Below are positions 35,546 through 44,447 of a stretch of DNA of 64,000 nucleotides, piece by piece (positions within the stretch are counted from its first letter, which is position 1; the number at the start of each line of letters is the position of its first letter). The notes below the pieces were generated by a model, which saw only the letters and a program-made list of their open reading frames with translations, was not told where the DNA came from and searched no databases. A program made the translations under genes and the position numbers. Location of the stretch: NCBI RefSeq assembly GCF_900169565.1, contig NZ_LT828648.1, positions 870,876 through 934,875 on the forward strand. Direction: 5' to 3'. Source of the DNA: Nitrospira japonica (GTDB taxonomy: Bacteria; Nitrospirota; Nitrospiria; Nitrospirales; Nitrospiraceae).

Positions 35546-36994
35546 CTATCCCTTGATCACATCGACTTGCCGGAACCGCGCCGGCGAGGCGGCATGCGTC
35601 ATCCAGCCGGACTGGCCCGGTTGACCCTTTCCACATGTAATGAAGCCGAACCGCCGCCGGTGCGTCCGATCGGCGACGCCGTCGCACCGCCCCCAGAATT
35701 CCGGCGTGATCCCGTGATAGATCACGTCGCGCAGCATGTGGGTGCGTTTGCCGTGCTCGATCAACCAAAACGCATCGCCGCCGAATTGGAAGTTATACCG
35801 CCGTTGGTCGATGCTGTACGAGCCGTGCCCTTCGATGTAGATGCCCTTCTTGATGTCGCCGATCAGGTCGTCCAAGCTGGCCGAGCCGGGTTCCAACCCG
35901 ATGTTCGCGATCCGGACGATGGGCACGCTTCCCCAACCCTCGGCGCGATTGGAGCCACGGGAGCGCGTTTCGCCGATCTTCGAGGCCGTTTCCCGGTTCG
36001 TACAATAGCCGACGAACAGGCCGTCCCGCACGATGTCCCATTTCTGGCAGGCGACGCCATCGTCGTCATAGCCGGTGGCGGCCAAGGTTTCCGGCTCGGT
36101 GTTGTCTGCGACCAGGGTCACGCTCGGCGAACCGAACCGGAAGGTCCCGCGCTTGTCGGGAGTGAGAAAGCTTGTGCCGGCGTAATTCGCCTCGTAGCCC
36201 AACGCACGGTCAAGTTCGCTCGGATGGCCACATGACTCATGCATGGTCAAGGAGAGATGCTCCGCGTCCAGCACGAGGTCGTAGCGGCCGGGCTCCACGG
36301 CCGGAGCCCGCACCTTCTCGGCCGCCTGAGCGGCGACGCGCGGGGCCTCGGCCAGCAAGGCGGCGTCTTCGATCAACTCGTATCCGGTCCTCAAGGACGG
36401 CGTGTTGAAACTGCGTGACGCAAACCGGCCGTCGTGCCGCGCGACAGCCGTGAATTCTCCCTGCACCGCCAGGAGATCGAATTCGAGCCGGGAGCCTTCC
36501 GTCGACATAAACAGCTTGCGGTCCCGGCGGGCCCACAGAGCGGCGCGGCTCCGGACGACTTCGGCCTGGCGGTGGACGTATTCCATGAGTTCGCAGAGCA
36601 GGTCGGTCTTCCGTTCGAGCGGGACGCCGAACGGGTCGATACGAAAGGGAGTCGCGATACTGGCGCGATGGACCGGTTCGTCGACCAGCACCACTTTCTC
36701 GCGGGCCAGGGACGACGAGCCGCGGGCAATCTCCACCGCGAGATCGGCCACGCGCGGCACTTCTTCCAGCGAGAAGACGGAGCTGGCTGCAAACCCCCAC
36801 CCGCCGTGATACAGAACGCGGATGCCGAATCCGGTGTCTTCAACGTCCTGTATGGAGGCAATCCGGCGGTCTTCCCCTTCGAGACTCTGGGTCAGGCTGT
36901 GCTGGACACGCACGTCACCGTACTCGGCTCCGGCGGCCCGGATGCGGGCCAAAGCCAATTCGGCGAGCTCCATCCAATTCGTCGTCATCTCCAT
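35546..36994 (-). CDS. tldD: TldD-family metalloprotease subunit
   Basis: 482 aa from MEMTTNWMELAE. The active-site helix LTMHESCGHPSELDRALGYE contains HExxxH. The GSPSVTLVADNTEP, YCTNRETASKIGE and RRYNFQFGGDAF blocks follow the TldD pattern. The start is uncertain within three nearby ATGs (36994, 36988, 36973). It forms an operon with the tldE-like gene and probably with the radical-SAM gene upstream, 73 bp away. A peptide-processing role is expected; the substrate is unknown. Confidence 0.87.
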   Translation of the reverse strand: MEMTTNWMELAELALARIRAAGAEYGDVRVQHSLTQSLEGEDRRIASIQDVEDTGFGIRVLYHGGWGFAASSVFSLEEVPRVADLAVEIARGSSSLAREKVVLVDEPVHRASIATPFRIDPFGVPLERKTDLLCELMEYVHRQAEVVRSRAALWARRDRKLFMSTEGSRLEFDLLAVQGEFTAVARHDGRFASRSFNTPSLRTGYELIEDAALLAEAPRVAAQAAEKVRAPAVEPGRYDLVLDAEHLSLTMHESCGHPSELDRALGYEANYAGTSFLTPDKRGTFRFGSPSVTLVADNTEPETLAATGYDDDGVACQKWDIVRDGLFVGYCTNRETASKIGETRSRGSNRAEGWGSVPIVRIANIGLEPGSASLDDLIGDIKKGIYIEGHGSYSIDQRRYNFQFGGDAFWLIEHGKRTHMLRDVIYHGITPEFWGRCDGVADRTHRRRFGFITCGKGQPGQSGWMTHAASPARFRQVDVIKG

Positions 36995-37067
36995 AGAGTA
37001 CACCAGGCAGTTTCGACGCCAAGTATACCAGGAGACGGGCCCGTTCGGAGGCGAAGAATGTGAGAGA

Positions 37068-38606
37068 TTAGATGCCGGTGCCGGTGCGCGAGGCTTCGAC
37101 GAATTGCTCGCTGGATTCGTCGAGGGCGCGACCCTTCCGACCCTTCTGCGGCAAGATATAGAGGAGCTTCGAGTTCTCCGGCGCCGACCCCGGCAGGGAC
37201 ATTTCGTACGGCACGGAGCGCTGATGGTCGGCCATCTGCAGCCTGGGATCATACACGCTGTTAAACTTCCACAACATCTTGACGAAATTCGTCTGACCAC
37301 GCAGCAGGTGTCCCGCCGCGAGCTTCGCAGTGGATTTGAGCGCGGTCCACCCCAGATGCTTTTTGTTCAGCACCTGTTGGGTCTTGACCAGCTCCTCGTA
37401 AAACTCGGGAAGGGGCATCCTCGTCGGCAGCACCGCGTGTTGGATGTCGAAGAGGCGGTAATCGCGCGTCTTGAACTTCCGCGATTCGGTGTGCCAGCTC
37501 TCCGTGCCGGGATAGGGAGTATTGACGCTGATGTTGACGATCTCCGGGATTTCCAGGCACCACTGCCTGATCACCTCGAATCGCTTCCGGTCCCAGTCGG
37601 GATCGGCGATCAGGTTGATGGCCACGGTAATGCCGAGGGAGCGGGCGAATTCCAATGCCTCGAAATTGCGCCCCAAGGAGATGCGTTTCCGGTGCATGCG
37701 GAGGCCTTCCTCGTCGATCGCCTCCACGCCCAGAAACATATATTGCAAACCCAGCGTCTTCCAAAACTTGAAAACCTCCTTGTTGCGCAGCAGCACGTCG
37801 CCGCGCGTCTCGAGGTAATACTGTTTCTTGATTCCCCGCCGCGCGATCGCCTCGCCGATTTCGAATCCCTGCTTGGCTTGAATGAACGCGACGTCGTCGA
37901 CCAGAAAAATACCCGGCTCGGCCACCATCGAAAGATCCTCGACGGCCTTTTCGGGACTCACCGTGCGGTAGCTGCGGCCGTAAAACGTCCAGGCGCTGCA
38001 GAAGGAACAATCCCAGGGGCACCCGCGCGCAAATTCGATCGAGGCGCAGGGATCCAGCACACCGATGAAATACTTCCGGCGGTGGCGGACCAAGTCGCGC
38101 GCCGGCCGCAGGTCGTCCAGGCTGTCAACGAACCGCGGGGGCGGCCCCTCCCCGTCGGGCGTCACCGCTCCCGGCACGGTCGACACGGCGCCCCGGTCAT
38201 GCTCCACCGCCTGCAACAACAGAGGAACCGAGACTTCTCCCTCTCCCTTGAGCACACAATCGATGGCGCCCTCGGCATGCCGGAGCAGATCACGAGCCAC
38301 GAACGAGGCGCTGTGGCCTCCGACGAATACAAACGCGTTCGGCGCCTGCTGCTTGGTTGCTTTGGCGAGATCCACGATTTCCGGCACGTTCGCCAAATAA
38401 TTGCATGAGAACGCGACCGCATCGGGTTTCCAGGTTCGCACGAGCGCAAAATAATCCTTCCACGTTTCCACTTGCAGATCGATCAGTCGGACCTCATGCC
38501 CCGCCTGACGAACGGCTTGGGCCACCAGCTCAAGGCCCAACGGCTCAAGCCGCAGGTAAATTTTCGTGTACATGAGGGGGCCAGGATGCACGGCGAGAAA
38601 TTTCAT
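37068..38606 (-). CDS. hpnR: B12-binding radical SAM protein, probable hopanoid C-3 methylase
   Basis: 512 aa. The N-terminal third (MKFLAVHPGPLMYTKIYLRL...) is a cobalamin-binding-like domain. The radical-SAM cluster site is RGCPWDCSFCSAW, followed by blocks FLVDDVAF and MFLGVEAIDEEGLRMHRKRIS. The opening and the overall length recall HpnR, which methylates hopanoids at C-3. This is from memory of the family, not a search. If right, the organism makes 3-methylhopanoids. The downstream neighbours are tldD and tldE, an unusual partner set. Confidence 0.75.
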   Translation of the reverse strand: MKFLAVHPGPLMYTKIYLRLEPLGLELVAQAVRQAGHEVRLIDLQVETWKDYFALVRTWKPDAVAFSCNYLANVPEIVDLAKATKQQAPNAFVFVGGHSASFVARDLLRHAEGAIDCVLKGEGEVSVPLLLQAVEHDRGAVSTVPGAVTPDGEGPPPRFVDSLDDLRPARDLVRHRRKYFIGVLDPCASIEFARGCPWDCSFCSAWTFYGRSYRTVSPEKAVEDLSMVAEPGIFLVDDVAFIQAKQGFEIGEAIARRGIKKQYYLETRGDVLLRNKEVFKFWKTLGLQYMFLGVEAIDEEGLRMHRKRISLGRNFEALEFARSLGITVAINLIADPDWDRKRFEVIRQWCLEIPEIVNISVNTPYPGTESWHTESRKFKTRDYRLFDIQHAVLPTRMPLPEFYEELVKTQQVLNKKHLGWTALKSTAKLAAGHLLRGQTNFVKMLWKFNSVYDPRLQMADHQRSVPYEMSLPGSAPENSKLLYILPQKGRKGRALDESSEQFVEASRTGTGI

Positions 38607-38729
38607 ACCGGCAGACCGCGAAGCGGAAAAGACTTGTCGTCTCAGAATGTAGGTCCCGGCGAATTCTGGCAGAAGTCAGATCGTTCGTTCAACTAAGAAA
38701 CCGCGCCGCATTGGCGGCAAGGGTTTCTC

Positions 38730-39776
38730 CTAGTAGCCTATTCGGTTCCAAAGTGTCTGCGGTTCATCCCGCCCGGGTTTCCCCACGACCGCCAGTGCCA
38801 CGTCCGCGCGATCGGTAAAGAATCCATCCGCTCCGCTCAGGGTCACCATCCACATTTCCCACCGCTCGTTGATCGTCCAGGGATGGACGAACAACCCGGC
38901 CTCGTGAGCCTGACCCGTATGCCAGGGCCAGGTCGTAAGATACCGTTTGGGTGCGGCCGTAAGAGACCAGTACGGGCTGAAGGCCCACCTAACGCCCCAC
39001 GTCCCGACGCCGGAACCGACATCCGACGCGATCTTCATCAACGAGTCCAGCCCTTCCCGGGCCACCATGAGCTCATCGAGCAGGAGCAGTCGAGGAACTC
39101 GCGGTGCAAGCGACTTCAGCCGAACCAGGCTGTTCGGCTCGAACGACTGAAAAATCACACGCCCGGACGGCGGCCCTTCGCTGTCCTCGATCCATCCTCG
39201 TTGCCTCAAGGCACCGACCAGCTGTTCTTCGATCCCCGGGAACCGGCTGGCGGCCTTCGTCTCGATGTAGAGACCGGGACGCCTGGTTCCCGACTCGGCC
39301 AGGGCGATGACCTCATCCATCCTGAGGATCCGCAGTCCCTTGAACGAACCGCGCGCCCGGTCCGGAAAAGTCCGATTGAACCAGGACCCGGCGTCGAGCT
39401 GCGCCAGCTCCGCAAAGGTAAAGGTGTCTATGGTGTCTTTTTCACGCCCGGGAAAAACCTCCGCCACATTGGTCGTACGGGACAAATCGTCGTCGTGCAC
39501 GACCACCAATGTGCCGTCTTTGGTTCGTTGCAGGTCGATTTCCAGATAATCCGCGCCGAGCTCCCGAGCCATCAGATACGCGGGCACGGTGCTTTCCGGA
39601 GCCAGGTGCGAGGCGCCGCGATGGGCGATGACGGCGGGGCGGGGAATGTTCAAGGCCTTGGCCACTCGCTTTCCTCTGGCGGTTCCCCCCAGAACCCCGC
39701 AGGCAAGCCACAGTCCCGCGGTCAACATGACCGTGGCGGACATCACCGCGAGTATCAGCTTCAGACCCGAGCTCAT
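38730..39776 (-). CDS. Glycerophosphodiester phosphodiesterase family protein
   Basis: 348 aa with an N-terminal membrane anchor or signal (LILAVMSATVMLTAGLWLACGV). The GDPD core follows: AHRGASHLAPESTVPAY, YLEIDLQRTKDGTLVVVHDDDLSRTT, RPGLYIETKA and a C-terminal GADGFFTDR. It releases glycerol-3-phosphate from glycerophosphodiesters, here probably outside the cytoplasm. It is separated by 123 bp from hpnR on the same strand and is divergent from the HTH/zinc-ribbon gene. Confidence 0.88.
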   Translation of the reverse strand: MSSGLKLILAVMSATVMLTAGLWLACGVLGGTARGKRVAKALNIPRPAVIAHRGASHLAPESTVPAYLMARELGADYLEIDLQRTKDGTLVVVHDDDLSRTTNVAEVFPGREKDTIDTFTFAELAQLDAGSWFNRTFPDRARGSFKGLRILRMDEVIALAESGTRRPGLYIETKAASRFPGIEEQLVGALRQRGWIEDSEGPPSGRVIFQSFEPNSLVRLKSLAPRVPRLLLLDELMVAREGLDSLMKIASDVGSGVGTWGVRWAFSPYWSLTAAPKRYLTTWPWHTGQAHEAGLFVHPWTINERWEMWMVTLSGADGFFTDRADVALAVVGKPGRDEPQTLWNRIGY

Positions 39777-39889
39777 GGCCGACTTAGGTAGTCCTCTCGC
39801 CTGCAGCCTGTCAAGGATCCATCCAACCCTGTTGGGACGGACGGCCGCGCTTGGTTTTCACGGAGCGAACCACTACCATACGCCCCACG

Positions 39890-40195
39890 ATGTACAGTCG
39901 AAGTCAGACCCTCCGGCAGCAGCTCTCTCTGTTGCTGACCGGAACATCCCGGACCGCTCGGCAGCTCGCCGCACTGGTGAGCATCAGCGAGCGACAGGTG
40001 GAGGAACACCTCGAGCACGTGGTCAGGTCTCTGGCGCGAGACTACTCCCGTCGCTTCATATTGCGGCCGTCCGCATGTCATGAGTGCGGGTTTGCCTTCC
40101 GCGACCGAACTCGCCTGACTCGCCCAAGCCGCTGTCCCCGCTGCCGGAGCGAGGCAATCTCCGCACCGGAGTATATGATCGAGACGCGCACCTGA
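39890..40195 (+). CDS. HTH/zinc-ribbon predicted transcriptional regulator
   Basis: 101 aa. An N-terminal winged-helix-like part (TLRQQLSLLLTGTSRTARQLAALVSISERQVEEHL) is followed by a zinc ribbon CHECGFAFRDRTRLTRPSRCPRC. This is the layout of a small family of archaeal and bacterial predicted regulators (HTH fused to zinc ribbon). It lies 52 bp upstream of the SulP gene on the same strand and may regulate it. The ligand is unknown. Confidence 0.75.
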   Translation: MYSRSQTLRQQLSLLLTGTSRTARQLAALVSISERQVEEHLEHVVRSLARDYSRRFILRPSACHECGFAFRDRTRLTRPSRCPRCRSEAISAPEYMIETRT

Positions 40196-40247
40196 TCGGC
40201 GTGTACGGTAGGAGCGCCATGTATCCCCGTCCCTGTGGTCGCAGATC

Positions 40248-41819
40248 ATGACCTCTCAGGCGTTTCGACTTCAATTCCGATGGGAAACGTTTAACCACGA
40301 CCTGTTGGCCTCGGTCGTGGTCTTTCTCGTCGCCCTGCCGCTGTGCATGGGCATTGCCGTCGCGTCGGGCGCCCCGCCGGCAACCGGCATCATCACCGGT
40401 ATCGTCGGAGGTTTGGTCGCGGGGGCGCTGGCCGGCTGTCCGCTCCAGGTGAGCGGGCCGGCGGCCGGCCTGACCGTCATTGTCTACGAGATCATTCATG
40501 AGCAAGGCATGGAACGGTTGGCCTTGATCATCGTGCTCGCCGGCATCATTCAAATGAATTGGGCTTGGCTCCAACTGGGACAATGGTTCCGCGCGGTGTC
40601 CCCGGCCGTCGTGCACGGCATGCTGGCCGGCATCGGTGTGCTGATTTGCGCGAGCCAGTTCCACATCATGATCGACGACCTCCCCAAGGGCTCGGGGTTG
40701 GAGAATCTGGCCACCCTGCCCTCCGCCATCTGGAAAGGACTGGTGCAGGACGACAGCGCACCGATGAATCACCATCTCGCGGCGCGGATCGGCGTCCTGA
40801 CGATTGTGGGGATCGTCATGTGGAATCTGTATGCGCCGAGGACGCTCAAAGCCTTACCATCCGTCCTGATCGGCGTATCGCTCGCCACGGTGACGACGGC
40901 TCTGCTGGGTCTCGACATCGCCCACATCAAAGTCCGGGACAATCTCCTCACGATCATCAATCCTCCCACGCTCGATTCCATGCGCCACCTGCTGGACCCC
41001 GCGATTCTCGGCGAGGCCCTGGCCCTGGCGCTGATCGCAAGCGTCGAGACGCTCCTCTCAGCGACTGCCGTCGATCAGCTTCATCATGGTCCGCGCACCC
41101 GTTACAACAGAGAGCTCTTCGCGCAAGGCACCGGCAACCTCTTGTGCGGGTTCCTGGGCGTCCTGCCGATGACCGGCGTCATCGTCCGCAGCGCGGCGAA
41201 TGTCGAAGCCGGCGCACGTTCACGCGCGTCCGCCATGATGCACGGAGGGTGGCTGCTGCTGTTCGTCTCGTTTCTTCCGTTCATCTTGCGCCTGATTCCG
41301 ACCGCCAGCCTCGGCGCCGTGCTCGTATTCACGGGCTACAAGCTCATGAACGTCGAGGTCGTCCGGGAACTCCGACGGCACGGTTCGAGCGAGGTGCTGA
41401 TCTACGCCGCCACGCTCGGGACGATCGTCGTCACCAATTTGCTGACCGGCGTGCTCGTCGGAGTGGGACTGGCTCTCGCCAAGCTGCTGTATACCACGCA
41501 GAATCTCGATGCCTCCCTCGAGCGCGATCCATCGACCGGGAGGCTGATGCTCAATCTGCAGGGCATCGCGACTTTCGTCAGCCTGCCCCGATTAGCGACG
41601 GCCTTGGAGGCGGTGCCGCCGTCCACCGATCTCGAGGTCCGGTTTTCCTCTCTCCGGCACATCGATCACGCCTGCTTGCAACTTCTCGAGTCCTGGGCGA
41701 AACTGCACACCGCATCCGGCGGCAGGGTTGATCTGGATTGGGACAAGCTCAACGGGTTGTCGTACCACGCGAGAAAAGACGTACGAGCGGCCACCGGGTG
41801 GCGGAAATGGATTTATTAA
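40248..41819 (+). CDS. SulP-family inorganic anion transporter
   Basis: 523 aa. About a dozen hydrophobic segments; the core includes PLCMGIAVASGAPPATGIITGIVGG and SGPAAGLTVIVYEI. A short cytoplasmic STAS-like domain follows at about 430-523. SulP members carry sulfate, bicarbonate, molybdate or other anions. With a DabA/DabB cluster further along, bicarbonate is possible, but sulfate or molybdate is equally plausible. A lipoprotein gene begins two bases after its stop. Confidence 0.88.
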   Translation: MTSQAFRLQFRWETFNHDLLASVVVFLVALPLCMGIAVASGAPPATGIITGIVGGLVAGALAGCPLQVSGPAAGLTVIVYEIIHEQGMERLALIIVLAGIIQMNWAWLQLGQWFRAVSPAVVHGMLAGIGVLICASQFHIMIDDLPKGSGLENLATLPSAIWKGLVQDDSAPMNHHLAARIGVLTIVGIVMWNLYAPRTLKALPSVLIGVSLATVTTALLGLDIAHIKVRDNLLTIINPPTLDSMRHLLDPAILGEALALALIASVETLLSATAVDQLHHGPRTRYNRELFAQGTGNLLCGFLGVLPMTGVIVRSAANVEAGARSRASAMMHGGWLLLFVSFLPFILRLIPTASLGAVLVFTGYKLMNVEVVRELRRHGSSEVLIYAATLGTIVVTNLLTGVLVGVGLALAKLLYTTQNLDASLERDPSTGRLMLNLQGIATFVSLPRLATALEAVPPSTDLEVRFSSLRHIDHACLQLLESWAKLHTASGGRVDLDWDKLNGLSYHARKDVRAATGWRKWIY

Positions 41820-41820
41820 G

Positions 41821-42063
41821 GTGAGACGCACCATCGATTCGACTGGCGGGCTGGCGGCGGCCATGCTGCTGTTCGTGACGCTCTCGGCGGCCGGTTGTAC
41901 CGGCGACAAGCCGAAGGAACTGCTGGAGACCGCCGAGTTCGAGGAACGGCAGATGAACCTACCCCACGCCAAGCAGCTCTATGAAGAGCTCGTCCGGCAA
42001 TATCCGACCAGCCCCGAAGCGAACACCGCCCGCGCGCGTCTGGCGAAGCTCAACCGCGACTAG
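41821..42063 (+). CDS. Small lipoprotein with a single TPR-like repeat
   Basis: 80 aa from a GTG directly after the SulP stop (one base between). The signal peptide ends in LSAAGC, a lipobox. The mature part ETAEFEERQMNLPHAKQLYEELVRQYPTSPEANTARARLAKL is one TPR of the BamD/YbgF type. It is probably cotranslated with the transporter. Its 3' end overlaps the convergent DUF1295 gene by 14 bases. Confidence 0.6.
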   Translation: MRRTIDSTGGLAAAMLLFVTLSAAGCTGDKPKELLETAEFEERQMNLPHAKQLYEELVRQYPTSPEANTARARLAKLNRD

Positions 42064-42856
42064 TCGGCCACGGCCGCGGAAACCACGGCACGAGCGCACT
42101 CGTCGTCTTCTGATAGATCCGATATTCGTCCCCCCGCCTCTCGAGGGCCTGTTGCTCGGCAGGCGGAATGCCCGTGAACTTCACCAGTGCCCAGCCCATT
42201 CCCAATGGCGCAAGCCAGGTCAGCAGCCACCCCGGCGATCCGATCGTCATGACGACGTAGGCCCACCAGTGCAGCCATTCGAAGAAATAATTCGGGTGCC
42301 GCGAATAGTACCAGAGCCCTTCGCGGCACACACGGCTTCTGTTTGCGGGTTTGGCGCGGAACGCCGCGAGTTGGCGATCGGCCACCGCCTCTCCTCCCAC
42401 CGCCACGATCCAGACGATCGCCCCGACTACCTCGATCAACCCGAACGGCGGGCGCGGATTCTGAGTCAGGACCAGGAACGGCAGAGAGAACAGCGCGACC
42501 GCCGCGGCCTGGAGGTGGAAATAGCCGAACATCTTGAGGCGTTCTGCGCGCCCCCACTCGGCTCGAAGGCGGCGGTACCGGGCATCCTCGGCCTTGCCGA
42601 TGAGACGGTCGAAGAGGAGATGGATTCCGAGACGTCCCGCATAGACCGAGACCATCACGACCGCAAGCATCTTCCGTTCGGCATCGCCCGATGCCTGCGC
42701 GGCATACCAGCAAACGGTCGCGATAAGCCCGGCGCACCAACCCACGTCGGCGAGCGAGGCGTTGCGATGCAGAAGTTGGAGCATCCAGAGGCCGGCCATC
42801 ACTCCGGCCATGGTGAGATAGGCGGTGAACACCAACGTGTGCGGATCGGAAGCCAT
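42050..42856 (-). CDS. DUF1295 membrane protein (steroid 5-alpha-reductase-like)
   Basis: 268 aa with six or seven hydrophobic helices. The signature CREGLWYYSRHPNYFFEWLHWW near the C-terminal part matches DUF1295 and isoprenylcysteine-methyltransferase relatives. Such proteins may reduce or methylate lipids. Substrate is unknown; a hopanoid or isoprenoid link is only suggested by the hpnR gene within 5 kb. Confidence 0.82.
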   Translation of the reverse strand: MASDPHTLVFTAYLTMAGVMAGLWMLQLLHRNASLADVGWCAGLIATVCWYAAQASGDAERKMLAVVMVSVYAGRLGIHLLFDRLIGKAEDARYRRLRAEWGRAERLKMFGYFHLQAAAVALFSLPFLVLTQNPRPPFGLIEVVGAIVWIVAVGGEAVADRQLAAFRAKPANRSRVCREGLWYYSRHPNYFFEWLHWWAYVVMTIGSPGWLLTWLAPLGMGWALVKFTGIPPAEQQALERRGDEYRIYQKTTSALVPWFPRPWPTSRG

Positions 42857-42894
42857 TTACGTCCCCGCCGAACTGATGAACCGGAATGGCTCGG

Positions 42895-43767
42895 TCATGA
42901 CGCGGGATAGTCCCACGGATCTCCGTCCGATCCCCGCCGCTCCAGCCACTGTGCGAACCCGGGAAGCCGAAAGGACAGGAGCGTTTGAATCTTGTCGCAG
43001 CAAAGGGACAGATCCGCCGGCCGTGGCGCCCCGACATGATCGCGCCCTGAGCCTCGGATCAGCCGTCCCGATAGGACCGGATAGTAGGGAAGTAGCTTCT
43101 CGCCGATCTCCCATCGTGACAGACGATCCGAGCCGCCGAGGTGATAGAGACCGGGCCGCCCGGCTCCGAGCAGATCCCACACGGCCCGCGCAATGGCCCC
43201 CGCCGGCAGCGGACAGCGGAATTCGTCCGCATAGAGTCTCACATCCTTGCCCGCGCGGGCGGCTCGGCACATGTCTTCGACGAAGCTCCGATCCCCTGCC
43301 GCCGAGGTGCCGGCGGTCAGCACGATCCGGACGACCGAGTGTTTCGGATTGCCGAGCACGATCCGCTCCGCCTCGAGCTTCGTCCGGCCGTAGACATTGA
43401 TCGGGACGGCCTCATCCGCCTCTTCGTACCACCCCCGTCGGCCGTCGAAGACCTCTCCGCTGGAAAGAAAGATGAAGGGAACGTCGCGCGATAGGGTCGA
43501 GAGGTGTGTCGTGACCAGCACGTTCGCCAGGCGAGCAGCTCCCGGGTCTTGCTCGCAGTCCTTGGTCCGGCTCAACGCGGCACAATGGATGACGGCATGA
43601 GGATTGAGCGTCTCCCACATCGTCTCCACTGCCGGAACCTGCGTGAGCTCGAGGTCGCGCCGCGTCAGGCCTCGGACCTCCCAGTCGGGCGCCCAGCGGG
43701 GAGCGGTGCGGACCAGATACTGGCCGATCAATCCACCGGCGCCGGTCACCACGACGACCGGTTTCAC
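42895..43767 (-). CDS. RmlD-like NAD-dependent sugar-nucleotide reductase/epimerase
   Basis: 290 aa from a GTG that overlaps the preceding gene by four bases (GTGA). The Rossmann motif VVVTGAGGLIGQYL, the catalytic VYGRTKLEAE (Tyr-x3-Lys) and FIFLSSGEVFDG match dTDP-4-dehydrorhamnose reductase-like proteins. A role in deoxysugar or surface polysaccharide synthesis is likely. It lies in a two-gene operon with the atypical SDR. Confidence 0.83.
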   Translation of the reverse strand: MKPVVVVTGAGGLIGQYLVRTAPRWAPDWEVRGLTRRDLELTQVPAVETMWETLNPHAVIHCAALSRTKDCEQDPGAARLANVLVTTHLSTLSRDVPFIFLSSGEVFDGRRGWYEEADEAVPINVYGRTKLEAERIVLGNPKHSVVRIVLTAGTSAAGDRSFVEDMCRAARAGKDVRLYADEFRCPLPAGAIARAVWDLLGAGRPGLYHLGGSDRLSRWEIGEKLLPYYPVLSGRLIRGSGRDHVGAPRPADLSLCCDKIQTLLSFRLPGFAQWLERRGSDGDPWDYPAS

Positions 43768-44438
43768 CGGCCCCCGCCGGTCAGCCGCCGGATGTCGGGC
43801 ACGTTCATCTCTCGAATTGTTTCCGCCGGATGCTCCACGGACCAGACCAGCGCATTCAGCATGTCTTGAATGGTCAGCAAGCCCAGACGGCCGGCCGCCT
43901 CGCTGGTGGAAGGCCACTGTTCCGCGATCCGGTAGGCCGGCGCAAGGAGGATCGGCCACCAGTGGCCGGGGCCCAGCACGTACCAAGGACGCAGGATCGT
44001 CGCCGGCATCCCGCTGCCCACCAGCGCGGTTTCACACTCGGCCCGTACGGCGATGTAGTCCTTCATGATCGGGGCCGGATGAGCCACACTGATGTAAATG
44101 AAATGCGGTCGCCCGCTCTGCGTCGCGGCAGCGATCGACGCCAATCCCGAGACGCGGTCGACGTTCCGAAACTGCGCCCCTTTCCAGGGCGCCGGTTTGG
44201 GGGTTCCGACGAGTTGGAGGAAGGTGTCGCAGCCCCTGATTCCGTCCTGAAACGTGGCGCCGTCCAACGGATCGCCCCACAGGCACGTGCAACCCGCCGG
44301 CGGCCGGTGTCGCGAGGACGCCCTCAGAAGGGCGTGGACGCTGTGCCCCGCGTCCAGAAGAAGGGGAATCAGGCGACTCCCGAGATAGCCCGAGGCGCCC
44401 GTCATGAACACCCGCCGCTTTGAGAGCGCAGCGGTCAC
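43764..44438 (-). CDS. Atypical short-chain dehydrogenase (NAD(P)-binding)
   Basis: 224 aa. VFMTGASGYLGSRLIPLLLDAGHSVHAL is a GxxGxxG Rossmann start. FIYISVAHPAPIMKDYIAVRAECE replaces the usual Tyr-x3-Lys, as in NmrA/NDUFA9-like atypical SDRs, and LRPWYVLGPGHWWP is a family block. It may sense NAD(P) or act on isoprenoid or quinone substrates. Its stop overlaps the start of the sugar reductase gene. It lies ten bases after ettA. Confidence 0.78.
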   Translation of the reverse strand: MTAALSKRRVFMTGASGYLGSRLIPLLLDAGHSVHALLRASSRHRPPAGCTCLWGDPLDGATFQDGIRGCDTFLQLVGTPKPAPWKGAQFRNVDRVSGLASIAAATQSGRPHFIYISVAHPAPIMKDYIAVRAECETALVGSGMPATILRPWYVLGPGHWWPILLAPAYRIAEQWPSTSEAAGRLGLLTIQDMLNALVWSVEHPAETIREMNVPDIRRLTGGGR

Positions 44439-44447
44439 AGCCGTCCC

